Assembly (NCBI GenBank): GCA_029215795.1
Contig: JARDYH010000001.1
Location: 190,285,654-190,349,653 of the forward strand
From: Anniella stebbinsi
Taxonomy: Eukaryota > Chordata > Lepidosauria > Squamata > Anniellidae
Direction of reading: 5' to 3'
Length of the DNA: 64,000 nt
Part shown: piece by piece, positions 39,152 through 49,700 of the stretch
Position numbering within the stretch: the stretch's first letter is position 1
Layout of the letters: each line of letters begins with the position of its first letter
Made by a program: the position numbers and the translations under genes
The notes under the pieces: model-generated
What the model was told of the DNA's origin: nothing
Databases searched by the model: none
The model's input: the letters and a program-made list of their open reading frames with translations, nothing else

Positions 39152-39978
39152 GAGCATCAGTGCCTGGATCTGGCTCCACTACCCCCACCCCCTGTGAGCA
39201 TTGGCTGTGGGGTTCCATCTGTGCCCCCTCTTGCCTTCTTTCCTGTGTGTGTGGGTGGATGCTCTGGGGGGGAGGTGGTCGTGGCTGGGGTCTGGGGGAC
39301 GTGGTTCGCCCTGGCGGCTGCTGAGTCTCCCATGTAGGGTGGACGGGGGTCGCTCCCTGGGGCTGGTTGCCTGGGGTCCGCTTGTAGGGGCCAGGTGTGC
39401 ATTTCGGCAGTGCCTTGCCCGTTCCTTTGCCATGCTTGGCTGTCCTTGGCTGCGGATGTGTCTGTATGGGGCGCTGTGGGGGCTGGTTGAGGGGTGGCAA
39501 TGCGCGTGTGTGGGCCTGCCAGCCTGCTCTTTCCTGGCCCCATCGGGGCCATGGGTGTGCTGGGGTGTTAGAGCCAATGGTTGGGGCACAGTGCTGGGTG
39601 CGGGGGACGGCCGCTGTATTGGTAAGGCCATTCCTCCTGGCTGCCTCTTTGCCTGAGGCTGCTGTGTCCCACCCATTGCCTGAGGCAGCCAATGGGGTTT
39701 GGGAGGCGTGTCCTCCAGCAGCTTCAATGGTGGCGCCCATGGGTTTTCAGCCACATTGTGTGCTGGGATACCTGCAGGAGGACTAGTGGAGGTTGGTAGG
39801 TGGAGAACATTGTGGCTGGGTTGTCAGTCAGAGCCATGTACATTATTAACAATCGGGGTGTGTGCTGGTTCTGAGCAGCGCCGGCTGCAGCATGTCGTCT
39901 GTGGAGCTCCTCCTGCCTAATACACGGTCAGTACACTATTTACCCCTCCGTTGCTTAATATGTCTTCCGAACTGAGCC

Positions 39979-40719
39979 AGAGTGTCCTTTGGTGGGATCT
40001 CTGAGCACAATCCCTCCCCTCAGCAATTGATTCATCAGCAAGTGTTTTTTGTCAGCCAAAGCAATCACCTGGACACACAAGGGGTTCTCCTTTGAATTTT
40101 ACATGTAGATACAGAATGCGTTTTCAGTCAGCTGCCCTGTTTCAGAGGCAGGAGTAAAGTGCTGAAATTGTCCTTGACATCCTATAACTTCATAACATGA
40201 TAGGAGAGGATAGGGCTGAAATCTAGCTCAAAATGAGCTGCTAAATTGTCTACATAAAAAAGGGACATAATCTTCTAAATCAATCATTCAAACAATAGAA
40301 ATGTAACAAAAAGCCATACATCTGTTTTTTGTTACTGTGTATGATTTAAAGCACAAAGAATATTACAATATTACAGAGATCTGAATGAATTGTTGTTGCT
40401 GGGTTTTTTTTCTGGTGGGCCAGATTGAAAATAATAAATAACTTAATTTTGGCTTCAGTTTAATCACCATTTTATTTTCATTTTGTCTTCACTGTGGTCT
40501 CAAAAGCCAGGGGTATGTGCATACACACATGCATGCAAACGAAAGATGGTGCAAATCTGCAACCGATTGTCTTTGACTAACTGTTTATTGGTTTGGGGGA
40601 AATTATATGTCAGTAGATTGACAGGCACTCACACAAATCGTAGTTGCTGGAGCTGATTAAGGAATTTGATGGGAAAGGGAGGAGCCAAAGCCGGGATCAG
40701 GGATCCGCCTCACCAGGCA
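39979..40719. other. Non-coding sequence
   Basis: AT-rich sequence with no gene or repeat that I can name. Confidence 0.5.
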
Positions 40720-41135
40720 CCTACCAAGATTGATGCGGTTGGTGGACTTGAAAGATAAGGCCTTTTCAGTCAGCTCTGAGACTCACCGCCTGCTGAGGTG
40801 CATATGGCCTCAAGCCTGCACATCTTTGAGAAAGCTTGACTGAGAAGTCTAAAATTTGTGTGAAAGGTTTTAGTTTGCTTGGCTGCTGTGTTAATTACTT
40901 TTTTCTGGTTTGTAATTTCAACTAATTATGTTCTGCTGTTAAGTAAATTGTTTAAAACAATTTTATCCGACTGTAATTTTCTTGTTTGTTTTTGTTTTAA
41001 CTTGTATTATATCTTTTAAGGATTTTACTATGTGAGCTGCCTTGTGTAGACTAAGTCTAAAATTAAGCATAGAGATGAGTAAATGAATAAATGAATATAT
41101 AAATACATAAATACATAAATAAATAAATAGTGAAT
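40720..41135 (+). mobile_element. LINE 3' UTR and tail fragment
   Basis: Reads as a degenerate LINE 3' end: gataaggccttttcagtcag, later gtgagctgccttgtgtagac, ending in an A-rich tail with taaataaataaatag near 41118-41133. The layout matches CR1/L2-type 3' ends of sauropsids from memory. No reverse transcriptase coding part remains. Confidence 0.45.
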
Positions 41136-41572
41136 ATTCTCCTTTCTTGTTATTTGGAAACAGGGAGTGTGAAGTGAAGCATTTTGAGACCCGGATTATA
41201 TACTCAGCAAAATGCAGTGGTAGAATTGATTGAGGCTGGACAGATGCCACTTTTGAATACTTTTCCACATTAAAACTAAAAAACAAACAACCAAAATATT
41301 ATCACAGCAGGCAAAAAGGTGACTACTATAATGTATTTCCAGTTGTGCCGTTGTTCTACTTGCAGGAGATGTTTCTTTATACAGAGCAGCATTACAAATG
41401 TCATCCCCCATCTGCAGTTTGAAGTGATTCAGTCCATTCTTGCAACCCCAATACTCTCCCACTTCATTCCAATATTCTGCACAAAATAAGCAATTCCAGA
41501 TTTATTTCTCTCCAAATATATTTTCAAAATTTATACTCCTCCTTCTCAACGAAGTCTTGAAGTGTCTAACAA

Positions 41573-41937
41573 AAAGGGGTGTACACCAACCAAACTATTT
41601 GGTTTGGATCTTGATTGGGTGGTTTGGGAAACAGTTCAAATTATCCAATGGAATGAGAAGCTAGAGCTGTCAGTCAAAAATTACAGCCTGTCCTCTCCCT
41701 GCTCTGCTGTTCTCCTTATATGGAGAGCTTGGGGATAAATGTGTCAGGTTTTGTAAACACACTGGCTGGATCTCTGTGTCCCTCCAAATCTGAATCACTA
41801 ACGAGCTTCAGGAGGGTTCAAATTTGGACTTGGTCCTCTTCGGAGGAGCCCCACTTTGATTTGAACATCCTGTGAATTTTTCCAAATCAATCTGATTCAG
41901 TTTGAGATTCAGACGAATCCAAAGCACACCCCTACTA
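41573..41937. mobile_element. Small element with inverted ggggtgtac/gcacacccc ends
   Basis: Begins aaaaggggtgtacacc and ends agcacacccctact, so its tips are inverted complements, and both subterminal parts hold repeated attcgattc-like and ttggtttgga-like motifs. There is no coding capacity. It resembles the element tips at 42481-42495 and 56146-56160. Confidence 0.5.
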
Positions 41938-42039
41938 ACAACAACAGTTTGTAGTAAAAGGAACAAAAAAGCAATAGCAATCCATAATACAACTAAGAAA
42001 CAGTAGACAAAAAACAAATCAATAAAGCACCCAGTACAC

Positions 42040-42495
42040 AGCCCCCGCTGCCCAGATCTGGTCCAGATGATTAGGATCAGGCTCAATCCAATCTGGTCTG
42101 TAATTGAGATCCGGAGACCCTTCTTTTTCCCCATAGACTTTCAAGTCTATGGGGAAAAGGACTCACCACCCTCCCCCCCCACTCTCCCTGCTTACCTGCT
42201 GCCTTCTCGTCGTCACTGCTGTCCGCCACTGCTGCTGCTTCCTCTCTACTGAGGTTCTCAGTAGAGAGGAAACAGTGGCAGCGGCGAAGATGAGGAGGCA
42301 GCAGGTAAGCAGGGAGAGTGGGGGGAGGCGGTGAATCTGGAAAGGCAATTGGCCTCAGATCTCCGGATTGATCTGGAATGATCCGATCTGGCCCAGAATG
42401 ATCTGGACCTCCCCCGATCCAGTTTGGATCCAGAAGGTCCAGATTACCTCGATCCGCTTCGGATTCGAGATCCGGATCTGTGCACAGCCCTAAGA
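42040..42495. mobile_element. Palindromic non-coding element with a long central hairpin
   Basis: Centred near 42254, arms of about 90 bp are inverted complements with small gaps: cactctccctgcttacctgc (from 42180) pairs with caggtaagcagggagagtg (to 42320), and ttcctctctactgag pairs with ctcagtagagaggaa. A second short palindrome at 42129-42157 surrounds the word actttcaagt. The right flank is rich in gatccgg/ccggatc words and ends tgtgcacagccct. Confidence 0.6.
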
Positions 42496-42599
42496 GACAG
42501 TTTCCTGTTTTTGTCAGGCATAAATGGAATGCTTCATATTTGTAGTATGGCACTTTAGTATATTTGAAATTAGTTTTTAAGTCTTATTTACTTACTATA

Positions 42600-42746
42600 T
42601 TTATATATTTTCTTTCCTTCAAGGAATTCCAGGTGGCATGACTGGCCCAAGGTCACTCAGTGAGCATCATGGTTGAGTGGGGATTTGAACCAGGGTCTTC
42701 CTAGTTCTATCCCAACACTCTAACCACTACACCATACTGGCTCTCT
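42600..42746 (-). mobile_element. tRNA-derived SINE
   Basis: On the minus strand the head reads gccagtatggtgtagtgg then ttagagtgttgg (box A region, 42719-42735), and ggttcaaatcc (box B, 42681-42691), the internal RNA polymerase III promoter of a tRNA-derived SINE. The body (cactgagtgaccttgggcc) matches a SINE widespread in squamates as I recall it. Mismatches and the absence of a clean tail show an old copy. It is not a functional tRNA gene because no cloverleaf can be completed. Confidence 0.7.
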
Positions 42747-42780
42747 TACGGCATGATCTATCCTCATGCATGCACAGTCA

Positions 42781-42872
42781 GCATGAATCTGAGCAAAATT
42801 CCCTCCCATCTCTTGGGGCACAGGGACTGGCATGAATCTGAGCAAAATTCCCTCCCATCTCTTGGTGCACAG
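42781..42872 (+). repeat. Direct tandem duplication, ~48 bp unit x 2
   Basis: gcatgaatctgagcaaaatt followed by ccctcccatctcttgg occurs twice back to back with only a couple of differences, indicating a recent local duplication. Confidence 0.9.
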
Positions 42873-43735
42873 CGAATATTGGTCTTACATGTATACATAT
42901 ACCTCTCATATAACCATCCAGGTTTCCCGATCTCATGGCCAGTCTAATGTTACTGTAGGCAAACATTACTGTAAAAGTGAAAATGTTGTAAGAGGAGCAC
43001 TTACCAAGTTGGACATGTCACAAAATCTACTTTATTTAATGTTGCTTGTTTGTTTTTCTGTGAAATCTGTGGCTGAAGTTCTCTAAGGTTTGGAAGCTTA
43101 GAAAACTAATCTGGAAAGCCACTGGTTGGGCTACAAAAAGGTCCTTTTTTACTTGCCTGTGATCCTCAAGGAATTTTTTTTTAAATCCACTGTAATGCTG
43201 AAAGATTCTCTGAGCAGTAATTTCCTTTCTGAAAATGGGTTCTCCTGTGCTGTGCACAGTAACTTTGCTCTTTCTCTGGTCATGAGCTGATACCCATATT
43301 ATAACAGGGATGCTTCCACACTAGTCCTTAGCTCTGGAATTGCCATCTTCTGTTCATTAAATTTCTGGAGAGCATCTGGTAGACTTCCATTGTTTCCTGT
43401 GTTCCCCTCTAGTGCTTATTCAGACCTGATTTGCTCAACAATAATGGAATCAAATCTGAGAGAGGGGATATGGAGAGGAAAAATACATGAGTCTTCTGAT
43501 ATGATTTGGGGGAGTCACTGATTGCAATGCTCTCCCCCACCCCAAATGTTGGATCTATCCTTATGGCAGTGAGCAGCAAAGTAATCACAAACCCCAGTGT
43601 GGGGTACTTGCCCCTGGGAGTGATCCACGTTCCTTCCTTCCTGGTACCATGTGTGCTGTAAGGACTGTTTCAACTCTGATGATGACATATAATATATATT
43701 CTATTTCCAGTTGAGAGGGGGAAAACAATGGCTTA
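42873..43735. other. Non-coding sequence left of the Harbinger element
   Basis: No gene or repeat recognised. The element begins at 43736 directly after a TTA. Confidence 0.5.
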
Positions 43736-44029
43736 GGCCTCCTCCACACGAGACGTTTAATGAGCCTTAGAGGCTCATTATAAATTTTACCTCCACACCA
43801 GCGGAGCGCAAAACGGGCGTAGAGGCGCGTTATCTCCCGGATTATGCGCATTATCGAATGCGCGTTAAATAGCGACTTTTATTTTGCGGCGGGATGTAAA
43901 GCGCGTTATGCCCATGTGTACAGTTTTTCAGTGAAGTGCATTTTCGGAGAGGTGTGAGCAGGTAGAGGGCAGGTTTTGACGAGATGGGCGGGGAGAGGGA
44001 AGGGATTTCTGGCGGGAAATTTGAAAAAA

Positions 44030-44218
44030 GGCCCTCGGGTTATGCGCAGCCGCGCGGGTGTGTTCACGCAACGGATTGGCTGGAGGCACAGGTGTGGTCG
44101 CGCGCCTATGCATATAAGCGCGTGCGCGCGATCCGACCGTTGACCTCATTTAACTTCGCGACGCCAGAGAGACTGCATCCTGAGTTATTTCCTCTCTACA
44201 CCTTTTCCACCTAACGAA
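44030..44218 (+). promoter_or_regulatory. Promoter region of the plus-strand Myb-like gene
   Basis: A TATA-like catataag (44111-44118) lies in CpG-rich sequence about 100 bp before the ATG. The stretch gaccgttgacctcattta (from 44134) and gttatgcgca (from 44039) recurs in inverted orientation at the other end of the transposon in front of the transposase, so both outer genes use related promoters. Confidence 0.55.
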
Positions 44219-47200
44219 ATGGCTGCTCCAGGAAGGGGAGTTTCTTGGAAAAAGGCAGAGATCCTCGACCTTCTGGACATTTTTGGGGAGCAGAAAGTTC
44301 AAGCTCAACTGAATGCCAGCCATAGGAACTTAGATGCCTATGAATCCATTGCTCAGGAAATGCAAAGAAGGGGCCATATCCGTACAGCGAAGGAGTGCAG
44401 GACCAAGGCAAAGGCAATGAGGCAGGAATATCGCAGGGTCGTGAATCATAATTCACGATCAGGGAATGATGCTGCCACCTGCCCCTTTTTTGAGGAGCTT
44501 CATAGCATTTTTCGGGGGGATGCTACTATTCAACCAAATCGCGTGGGCAGGAGTCTGAACATCCATCGTGTCCAAGCACCTGCTGCTGCTCCCCCAGTAA
44601 GTTCCCCCCTGGCTTTCCCGCTCTCAGAAGGCTCAGAAGAACTGTTCAGCAGTGAACTTCAAACAATAGATGTGGAGGACTACCTTGGAACGCCCTACTC
44701 TCCCGGAGGTACATTGATTGTAATTGCCATTTTTAAAAAAATCTCGTTCTTCCTTCTATTTCATGCCTATAGCTCACATCTGATGTTTTCCCCTTTTAGA
44801 ATTCGAGACACCAGAAGATATTGGAAACGAAGAACCTGAAGGTATATACTGTTTCTTTTGTTGGGTTGGGAAGACTCTTAACTTTACAACTTAATATTGT
44901 GTTCCATGGAATAAAAAATTGTATTCTAAAATGGGGCAGGCAGATGCGGGTGAGCGGGTGGGGCAGGAGAGGGCAGGAGAGATCTCCTCTAGCTACCCAG
45001 CATTTCTCTGGTCTCTCCAGGGCGGGGGGGGGAAAAGGATAAGGAGCAGGCAGCCATTTTGAACAACCACCCCCATTTAAACAGGAGGGAGGTTTGTGAT
45101 TGTGCCTATTGATGAAACCTCCTAAAAGCTCTTCTTTTTCTGCCACGGCAGGAGCCTACAGTACCACCAGTGCATCGGAATCCATTGAGCAAGCAGATTT
45201 GAGGGCCAGAAATCTCCAGCAGCATCCTGCAGCAGCAGCACCGAGTAAGTACAGGCCTAGCTAATTTCTGGGGTCAGACATCATGGAAGGAAGGGAGTTC
45301 CATTTAGGCTGGGTTTATGGGGGGGGAGGGGGAAAGGGGGCCATTGGACACAACATTGTGGTGCATGGGACCAGAAATTGTGGTCTATGGGAGGGATTCC
45401 CGCCTTTTTCTCCACAGCAGTTAAAGTTACATGAGCCCTGACCTCCTTTTCATGTGGTCAGCCTAGGCAGGCAGCCATTTTGAACACACAAACAACCCCC
45501 CCTATTTAAAATGGAGGTTTGTGATTGTGCCTATTGGAATGAAACCTCCTAATAGCTCTTCTTTTTCTTCCACGGCAGGAGCCTCCAGAAGCAGCGGTTC
45601 CACCAGTGCGTCAGAAACCAGTGAGCAAGCACATTTGAGGGCCAGAAATCTCCAGCATCCTGCACCAGCACCACCGTGTAAGTACTGGGCTAATTTCTGG
45701 GGTTCATGGGACAAGAAATTGTGGTCTATGGGAGGGATTTCAGCCTTTTTCTCTACAGCAGTTAAAGTTACATGAGCCCTGACCTCCTTTTCATGTGGTC
45801 AGCCCTGCCCTCTTTTGTATATGGTAACTGTAGTATAATACAGCCTGCAACTTTAACTGTGGTGATGAAGAGGGAATTTCACCAGGTGCTGCATGCATAC
45901 AAACGGCACCGGCTGAAATTCCCTTTTCTCTACAGCAGTTAAAGTTACATGAGCCCTGACCTCCTTTTCATGTGGTCAGCCTAGGCAGGCAGCCATTTTG
46001 AACACACAAACAACCCCCCCTATTTAAAATGGAGGTTTGTGATTGTGCCTTTGGAATGAAACCTCCTAATAGCTCTTCTTTTTCTTCCACGGCAGCCTAC
46101 AGAAGCAGCGGTTCCACCAGTGCGTCAGAAACCATTGAGCAAGCAGATTTGAGGGCCAGAAATCTCCAGCATCCTGCACCAGCACCACCGTGTAAGTATA
46201 GGGCTAATTTCTGGGGTGCATGGGACCAGAAATTGTGGTCTATGGAAGGGATTTCAGCCTTTTTCTCTACAGCACTTAAAAGTTACATGAGCCCTGACCT
46301 CCTTTTCATGTGGTCAGCCTAGGCAGGCAGCCATTTTGAACACACAAACAACCCCCCCCTATTTAAAATGGAGGTTTGTGATTGTGCCTTTGGAATGAAA
46401 CCTCCTAATAGCTCTTGTTATTTGCTTGATAAAGTTTCAGTCAGTCCTGCAATTCTTATAAATGTGTGAAAGGACATTCTCATCTTCAGGATGAGGGTGC
46501 GAGAGAACCCATGGGACAGGCTGGACATGGAATAAATGATTTTTAAACACACTAAACTTTGCCCTTTCCCTTCAGGTACAGATGAAGGAAGGAGACATCC
46601 CATCCCAAAGGCAGCACTCTCGCCCCCACGCAGCAGGGACACAGAACGCATTCTGGAGCATGCCTCTGCACACAACGCAAACCTCTTGCAGATGCATGAG
46701 CAGATGCATGCGCAGATGTTGCAGAGAAATGACCAGATGTTGGAATACTTGAAAACAGAAGATGCAAGGGACCAAAGAAATCAAGATGCCCTTCTCAGAA
46801 TTCTAGAAAGACAATGTGTCACGATGGAGAAGATGGTGACGGTGGTGCAACAGGAAGAACCGGGAACATCAACACATACAGCCAACCCATCATCTGCTAG
46901 CCATGGAAAACGCCAGCCAATAAAAAGACGGTTGGCTATTGACAGTATGGAGGGGACCAGCTCTAAGCCAAATGACTTAGGTGGGGACTCAGGAGAGGGT
47001 GAGGGGAGAAAATGCCTGGCTAAGAAGAAACGTAAAGTGAAGGTGCAACAACCCCAGTTAGTGGGCACTTGTCCTAGGTCTGCCCAGTTGCAAAATCCCC
47101 AGAATGACATTTTAACCAAAGACTTGGACGAATCACTGCTCCCGTGCTCCCATACAGTACTCCCACAGCGCTCATCATCACCACTTCAAGGTGAGCCAAG

Positions 47201-47252
47201 CATAAAGCGCACGGCACGGGAGGTAAAAAAACCCTTAAAGTTCTCCCCTTAG
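44219..47252 (+). CDS. Harbinger Myb/SANT-like partner protein, six exons with a triplicated exon
   Basis: Predicted exons 44219-44708, 44800-44841, 45152-45244, 45579-45677, 46096-46191 and 46576-47252 all have AG/GT borders and join to 1,497 nt, a 498-residue protein. The start is the ATG in acgaaATGg. Residues about 8-100 form a Myb/SANT-like domain (VSWKKAEILDLL, RGHIRTAKECRTKAK, CPFFEEL), close in style to the domain of ZSCAN20/29-type and Harbinger partner proteins. About 295-365 is a coiled coil (HEQMHAQMLQRNDQMLEYLK), and 423-430 (KKKRKVKV) is a basic nuclear localisation signal. In studied Harbinger elements such a protein binds the transposase, brings it into the nucleus and helps it bind the ends; the same role here is inference. 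Exons 3a, 3b and 3c are near copies (SASESIEQADLRARNLQ in one) and all are phase 1-1, so any number can be included without a frameshift. Splicing is predicted, not observed. Confidence 0.88.
45040..46430 (+). repeat. Tandem duplication of an exon with its flanking intron
   Basis: The unit holds a cctatttaaa-type intron stretch, the exon of 93-99 nt, a gggctaatttctgggg stretch and half of a MITE (cagttaaagttacatgag). Exon starts are 427 and 517 bp apart (45152, 45579, 46096), and a fourth intron part without exon follows at 46321-46415 before the sequence diverges at tagctcttg. The second spacer is longer because it also holds a complete MITE at about 45833-45981. Confidence 0.9.
45833..45981 (+). 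mobile_element. Short palindromic MITE, copy 3
   Basis: ctgcaactttaactgtggtg at the left and cagcagttaaagttacatga at the right are inverted relatives, with tttcaccaggtgctgcatgc between. It lies in the intron between exon copies 3b and 3c; partial right halves recur with each exon duplicate (45408-45466, 45750-45805, 46258-46318). Confidence 0.7.
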
Positions 47253-47270
47253 AATACATGTTTTATGTTA

Positions 47271-47535
47271 TTGTTAATAATTTGCTGTTAATTATGGGTT
47301 TTTTTGCTGTTATTTATGTAATTGTTATGTTATTTGCTGTTAATTATGGTATTTTTTGCTGTTATTTATGTAATTGTTATGTTATTTGCTGTTAATTATG
47401 GTATTTTTTGCTGTTATTTATGTAATTGTTATGTTATTTGCTGTTAATTATGGTATTTTTTGCTGTTATTTATGTAATTGTTATGTAATTTGCTGTTAAT
47501 TATGGTATTTTTTGCTGTTATTTATGTTGTATTTA
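47271..47535 (+). repeat. 52 bp AT-rich tandem repeat, about five copies
   Basis: The word gctgttaattatggt recurs at 47284, 47336, 47388, 47440 and 47492, exactly 52 bp apart. The repeat starts just after the stop of the plus-strand gene. An attaaa poly(A) signal variant lies directly after it (47539-47544), so the repeat probably belongs to the 3' UTR and separates the two convergent Myb-like genes. Confidence 0.93.
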
Positions 47536-47742
47536 ACCATTAAAATATAGTTTTCATATCTCACTGTGTGGTTGGGACTGTGCTTCCTATCTATTATTAA
47601 AACAGTTAGGCATCCCTCCTTAATACTGCACCAACCTGAAAATGCTAAGGAAAACCAAAACAATGTTTTAGTAACAAAAATAAAGATTTAGTTTTTTAAA
47701 CAAATATTATTTTCAACTATTTACAATATTTTTTTCAACTAT

Positions 47743-49543
47743 TTACAATTTATTGAGGATCTTGTCCAACTTTTCCTCCATGGAGGACATGCGATTCTGC
47801 ATGCCTCCAACGGCTGCCTCAAGCCTCTCCAGCCACTCCTGAGTGGGAACTGCATGGGATGGTAAGAAATTTTTTTTGTTTAAAATCATATAATATAACC
47901 AACAGAAAAACAGTTCAAGATGTACTACTCAATGACATTGGCTATTCAATGCGATTCAATTTACAGGAATGTGAATATAGTTTTTCTTTTTTTAATTAAA
48001 AATTTAAACCATTAGTCCTGTACTGTACAATAGGGTGACCACATAAAATCCAGGTCGGTTAAACTGTTGTGATGAAGAGGGGATTTCACCAGGAACTAAT
48101 TGCATACAAATGACACTGGCTGAAATTCCCTTTTCTCTACAACTGTTACAGATACAGGAGCCCTGACCTGGATTTTATATGCTCAATGTACTCTACATTA
48201 TACAAAGCAATGGAACTTCTATTACCTGCTGGAGACACAGCAGCAGGTGAGACAGGTGGGGGTGCATCCTCCTCTTCCTCCTCTTCCTGCACCTCCTCCT
48301 CCACCTCCTCCGCAGACGGTGACGGCAATGGCGATGGACTGAGTATCCCTTCAAAATTGGAAAAAAAATGTTATTTTAAGTTTCTATCATGGTGTTCCCC
48401 GCCTCGATCCATTGGGAGAGTCTGTTAATTAATAAATAAATAAATACATATATCATTACAATTATTAATATTAATAATATTATTAAAGTACGCTGGGCAA
48501 AAATAGTATTCCTAATTAATCTGGCTTGCATTTAACTTACGTGCCCTTCTGCGGAGGGTCATCCGAGGAGGAGAAGGAGGAGGAGGAGAAGGAGGAGGAG
48601 AAGTCCCCCCAACCTCCTCCACTTCCGGAGAAGGCGCTGCCTCCTCCGCCGTCCTGTTTTGTGCTAAGAAAAAGAGGGAAAAAGGGAAATAACATTAAAA
48701 TGTGGAAGGGGTCCCTGAAGGGCATCTAGTCCCACCCCACCCAAGATGAATGCTGGAATCCACCTTAAAGCCTCATTGTGTGAGGGGTCATTGTTTTTGG
48801 GGCATTCCCCCCCCCCCCCAACCTGCACATCCACCAGAGAATACACAATGAGCAGTGGGCAGAATCACCAGCACACAGGGCTCCTGAAGGGCATCTAGTC
48901 CCACCCCACCCAAGATGAATGCTGGAATCCACCTTAAAGCCTCATTGTGTGAGGGGTCATTGTTTTTGGGGCATTCCCCCCCCCAACCTGCACATCCACC
49001 AGAGAATACACAATGAGCAGTGGGCAGAATCACCAGCACACAGGGCTCCTGAAGGGCATCTAGTCCCACCCCACCCAAGATGAATGCTGGAATCCACCTT
49101 AAAGCCTCATTGTGTGAGGGGTCATTGTTTTTGGGGTCCCCCCCCAACCTGCACATCCACCAGAGAATATACAATGAGCAGTGGGCAGAATGCTAATGCA
49201 CTCACTCACCTGCGGTCAGCCTCTCCTCAGGGCTTGGTCTCCCTGCCTTCCGCCACAGCTCCCTGAATTCATTGAAGTAGGGGGGCCGCTGGCGAAAGGG
49301 GGGATGCTCTCCGTGGGCACTAATGGCCCGAAAAAACCCACCCTTGATATACTTAAACTTCGTCCTGCACTGCAGGGCAGTGCGGACGAAGTTTTGCTGG
49401 CGCAGAGCAGCAGCCGCCCTCCTAAACAGCCTCATAGTTGGGAGGCTGCTGCTCCGCACAATCCTTCCCACGAGGGAGGATTGGAGGAGGAAGGCCAACA
49501 ATATGCGGACCTCCGCATCGCTCTAATACCTCCCTCTCGGCAT
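47743..49543 (-). CDS. Second Myb/SANT-like protein of the Harbinger element, interrupted by one TAG
   Basis: Predicted exons on the minus strand: 49543-49210, 48663-48541, 48348-48226 and 47849-47743. All have consensus borders, all junctions are phase 1, and together they make 687 nt (228 codons plus stop). The only break is an in-frame TAG at 49523-49525, codon 7, where the family usually has tryptophan of the Myb-like domain (here MPRGRY, stop, SDAEVRILL). The domain continues to about residue 95 (RTALQCRTKFKYIKGG, PPYFNEFRELW). Exons 2 and 3 encode a proline-rich and then strongly acidic linker (VEEEVQEEEEEED). Exon 4 is a short leucine-spaced coiled coil (WLERLEAAVGGMQNRMSSM) ending 35 residues after the splice. 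It shows no close likeness to the plus-strand Myb-like protein beyond fold. Likely a DNA-binding accessory of the same transposon, now probably disabled unless translation starts downstream or the TAG is read through. Confidence 0.8.
48031..48187. mobile_element. Short palindromic MITE, copy 4, in an intron
   Basis: agggtgaccacataaaatcc and tggattttatatgctc are inverted ends around the usual gatgaagaggggatttcacc core. It lies inside the last intron of the minus-strand Myb-like gene, so it inserted into the Harbinger element or was carried by it. Confidence 0.75.
48711..49192 (+). repeat. ~167 bp tandem repeat, three copies, in an intron
   Basis: ggcatctagtcccaccccac recurs at 48721, 48890 and 49055, with a variable C run in each copy (12, 8 and 7 or so). 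All three copies are inside the first intron of the minus-strand Myb-like gene. Open frames on the minus strand repeat in step with it and are not coding. Confidence 0.92.
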
Positions 49544-49700
49544 CTTGAAGGATTGTGAGGAAGTGTAGGCCTCACTTCCGGTTTGCGATGTTTCCGCGGA
49601 CCGGTTTAGCGGTTGCGCGCATGCGCGCGGAACCGTCAAACCACCATTCCTGAACAGCGCGTAAGTGATTAAACACTGTCGCGTTTGTTCGGAGCAGTGG
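49544..49700 (-). promoter_or_regulatory. CpG-rich promoter region of the second Myb-like gene
   Basis: A CpG-rich island in AT-rich surroundings. On the minus strand ccggaagtgagg, an ETS-type site common near start points of TATA-less promoters, lies about 30-40 bp before the ATG at 49543. No TATA box was seen. Confidence 0.4.

Larger units (their letters stand above)
37208..39978 (+). mobile_element. Harbinger-like deletion derivative with ~35 bp inverted ends
   Basis: The left end (37208-37242: ggctcagttcgg, acatattaagcaacggaggg) is matched in inverse by the right end (39944-39978: ccctccgttgcttaatatgt, ccgaactgagcc) with one clear mismatch. The interior is strikingly GC-rich compared with its flanks, and short motifs gttgtctggaggg and atgtcatctggaggg recur near the left end. 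Inside are remnants of a Myb/SANT-like gene and the C-terminal end of a Harbinger transposase on the same strand, so an internal deletion removed most of the transposase. I could not find a matching 3 bp target duplication (agc on the left, aga on the right). The many long overlapping open frames on both strands reflect the GC-rich composition. Confidence 0.75.

Noticed and set aside
37384..39786. Many long overlapping open frames on both strands
   Set aside because: GC-rich composition lowers stop frequency. Only the frames with Myb-like, coiled-coil and transposase-tail signals were kept.
42600..42746. tRNA gene on the minus strand
   Set aside because: Boxes A and B are present but no acceptor stem or complete cloverleaf follows; it is a SINE head.
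48788..49174. 128-codon minus-strand frame with internal repeats
   Set aside because: It simply translates the ~167 bp intronic tandem repeat.
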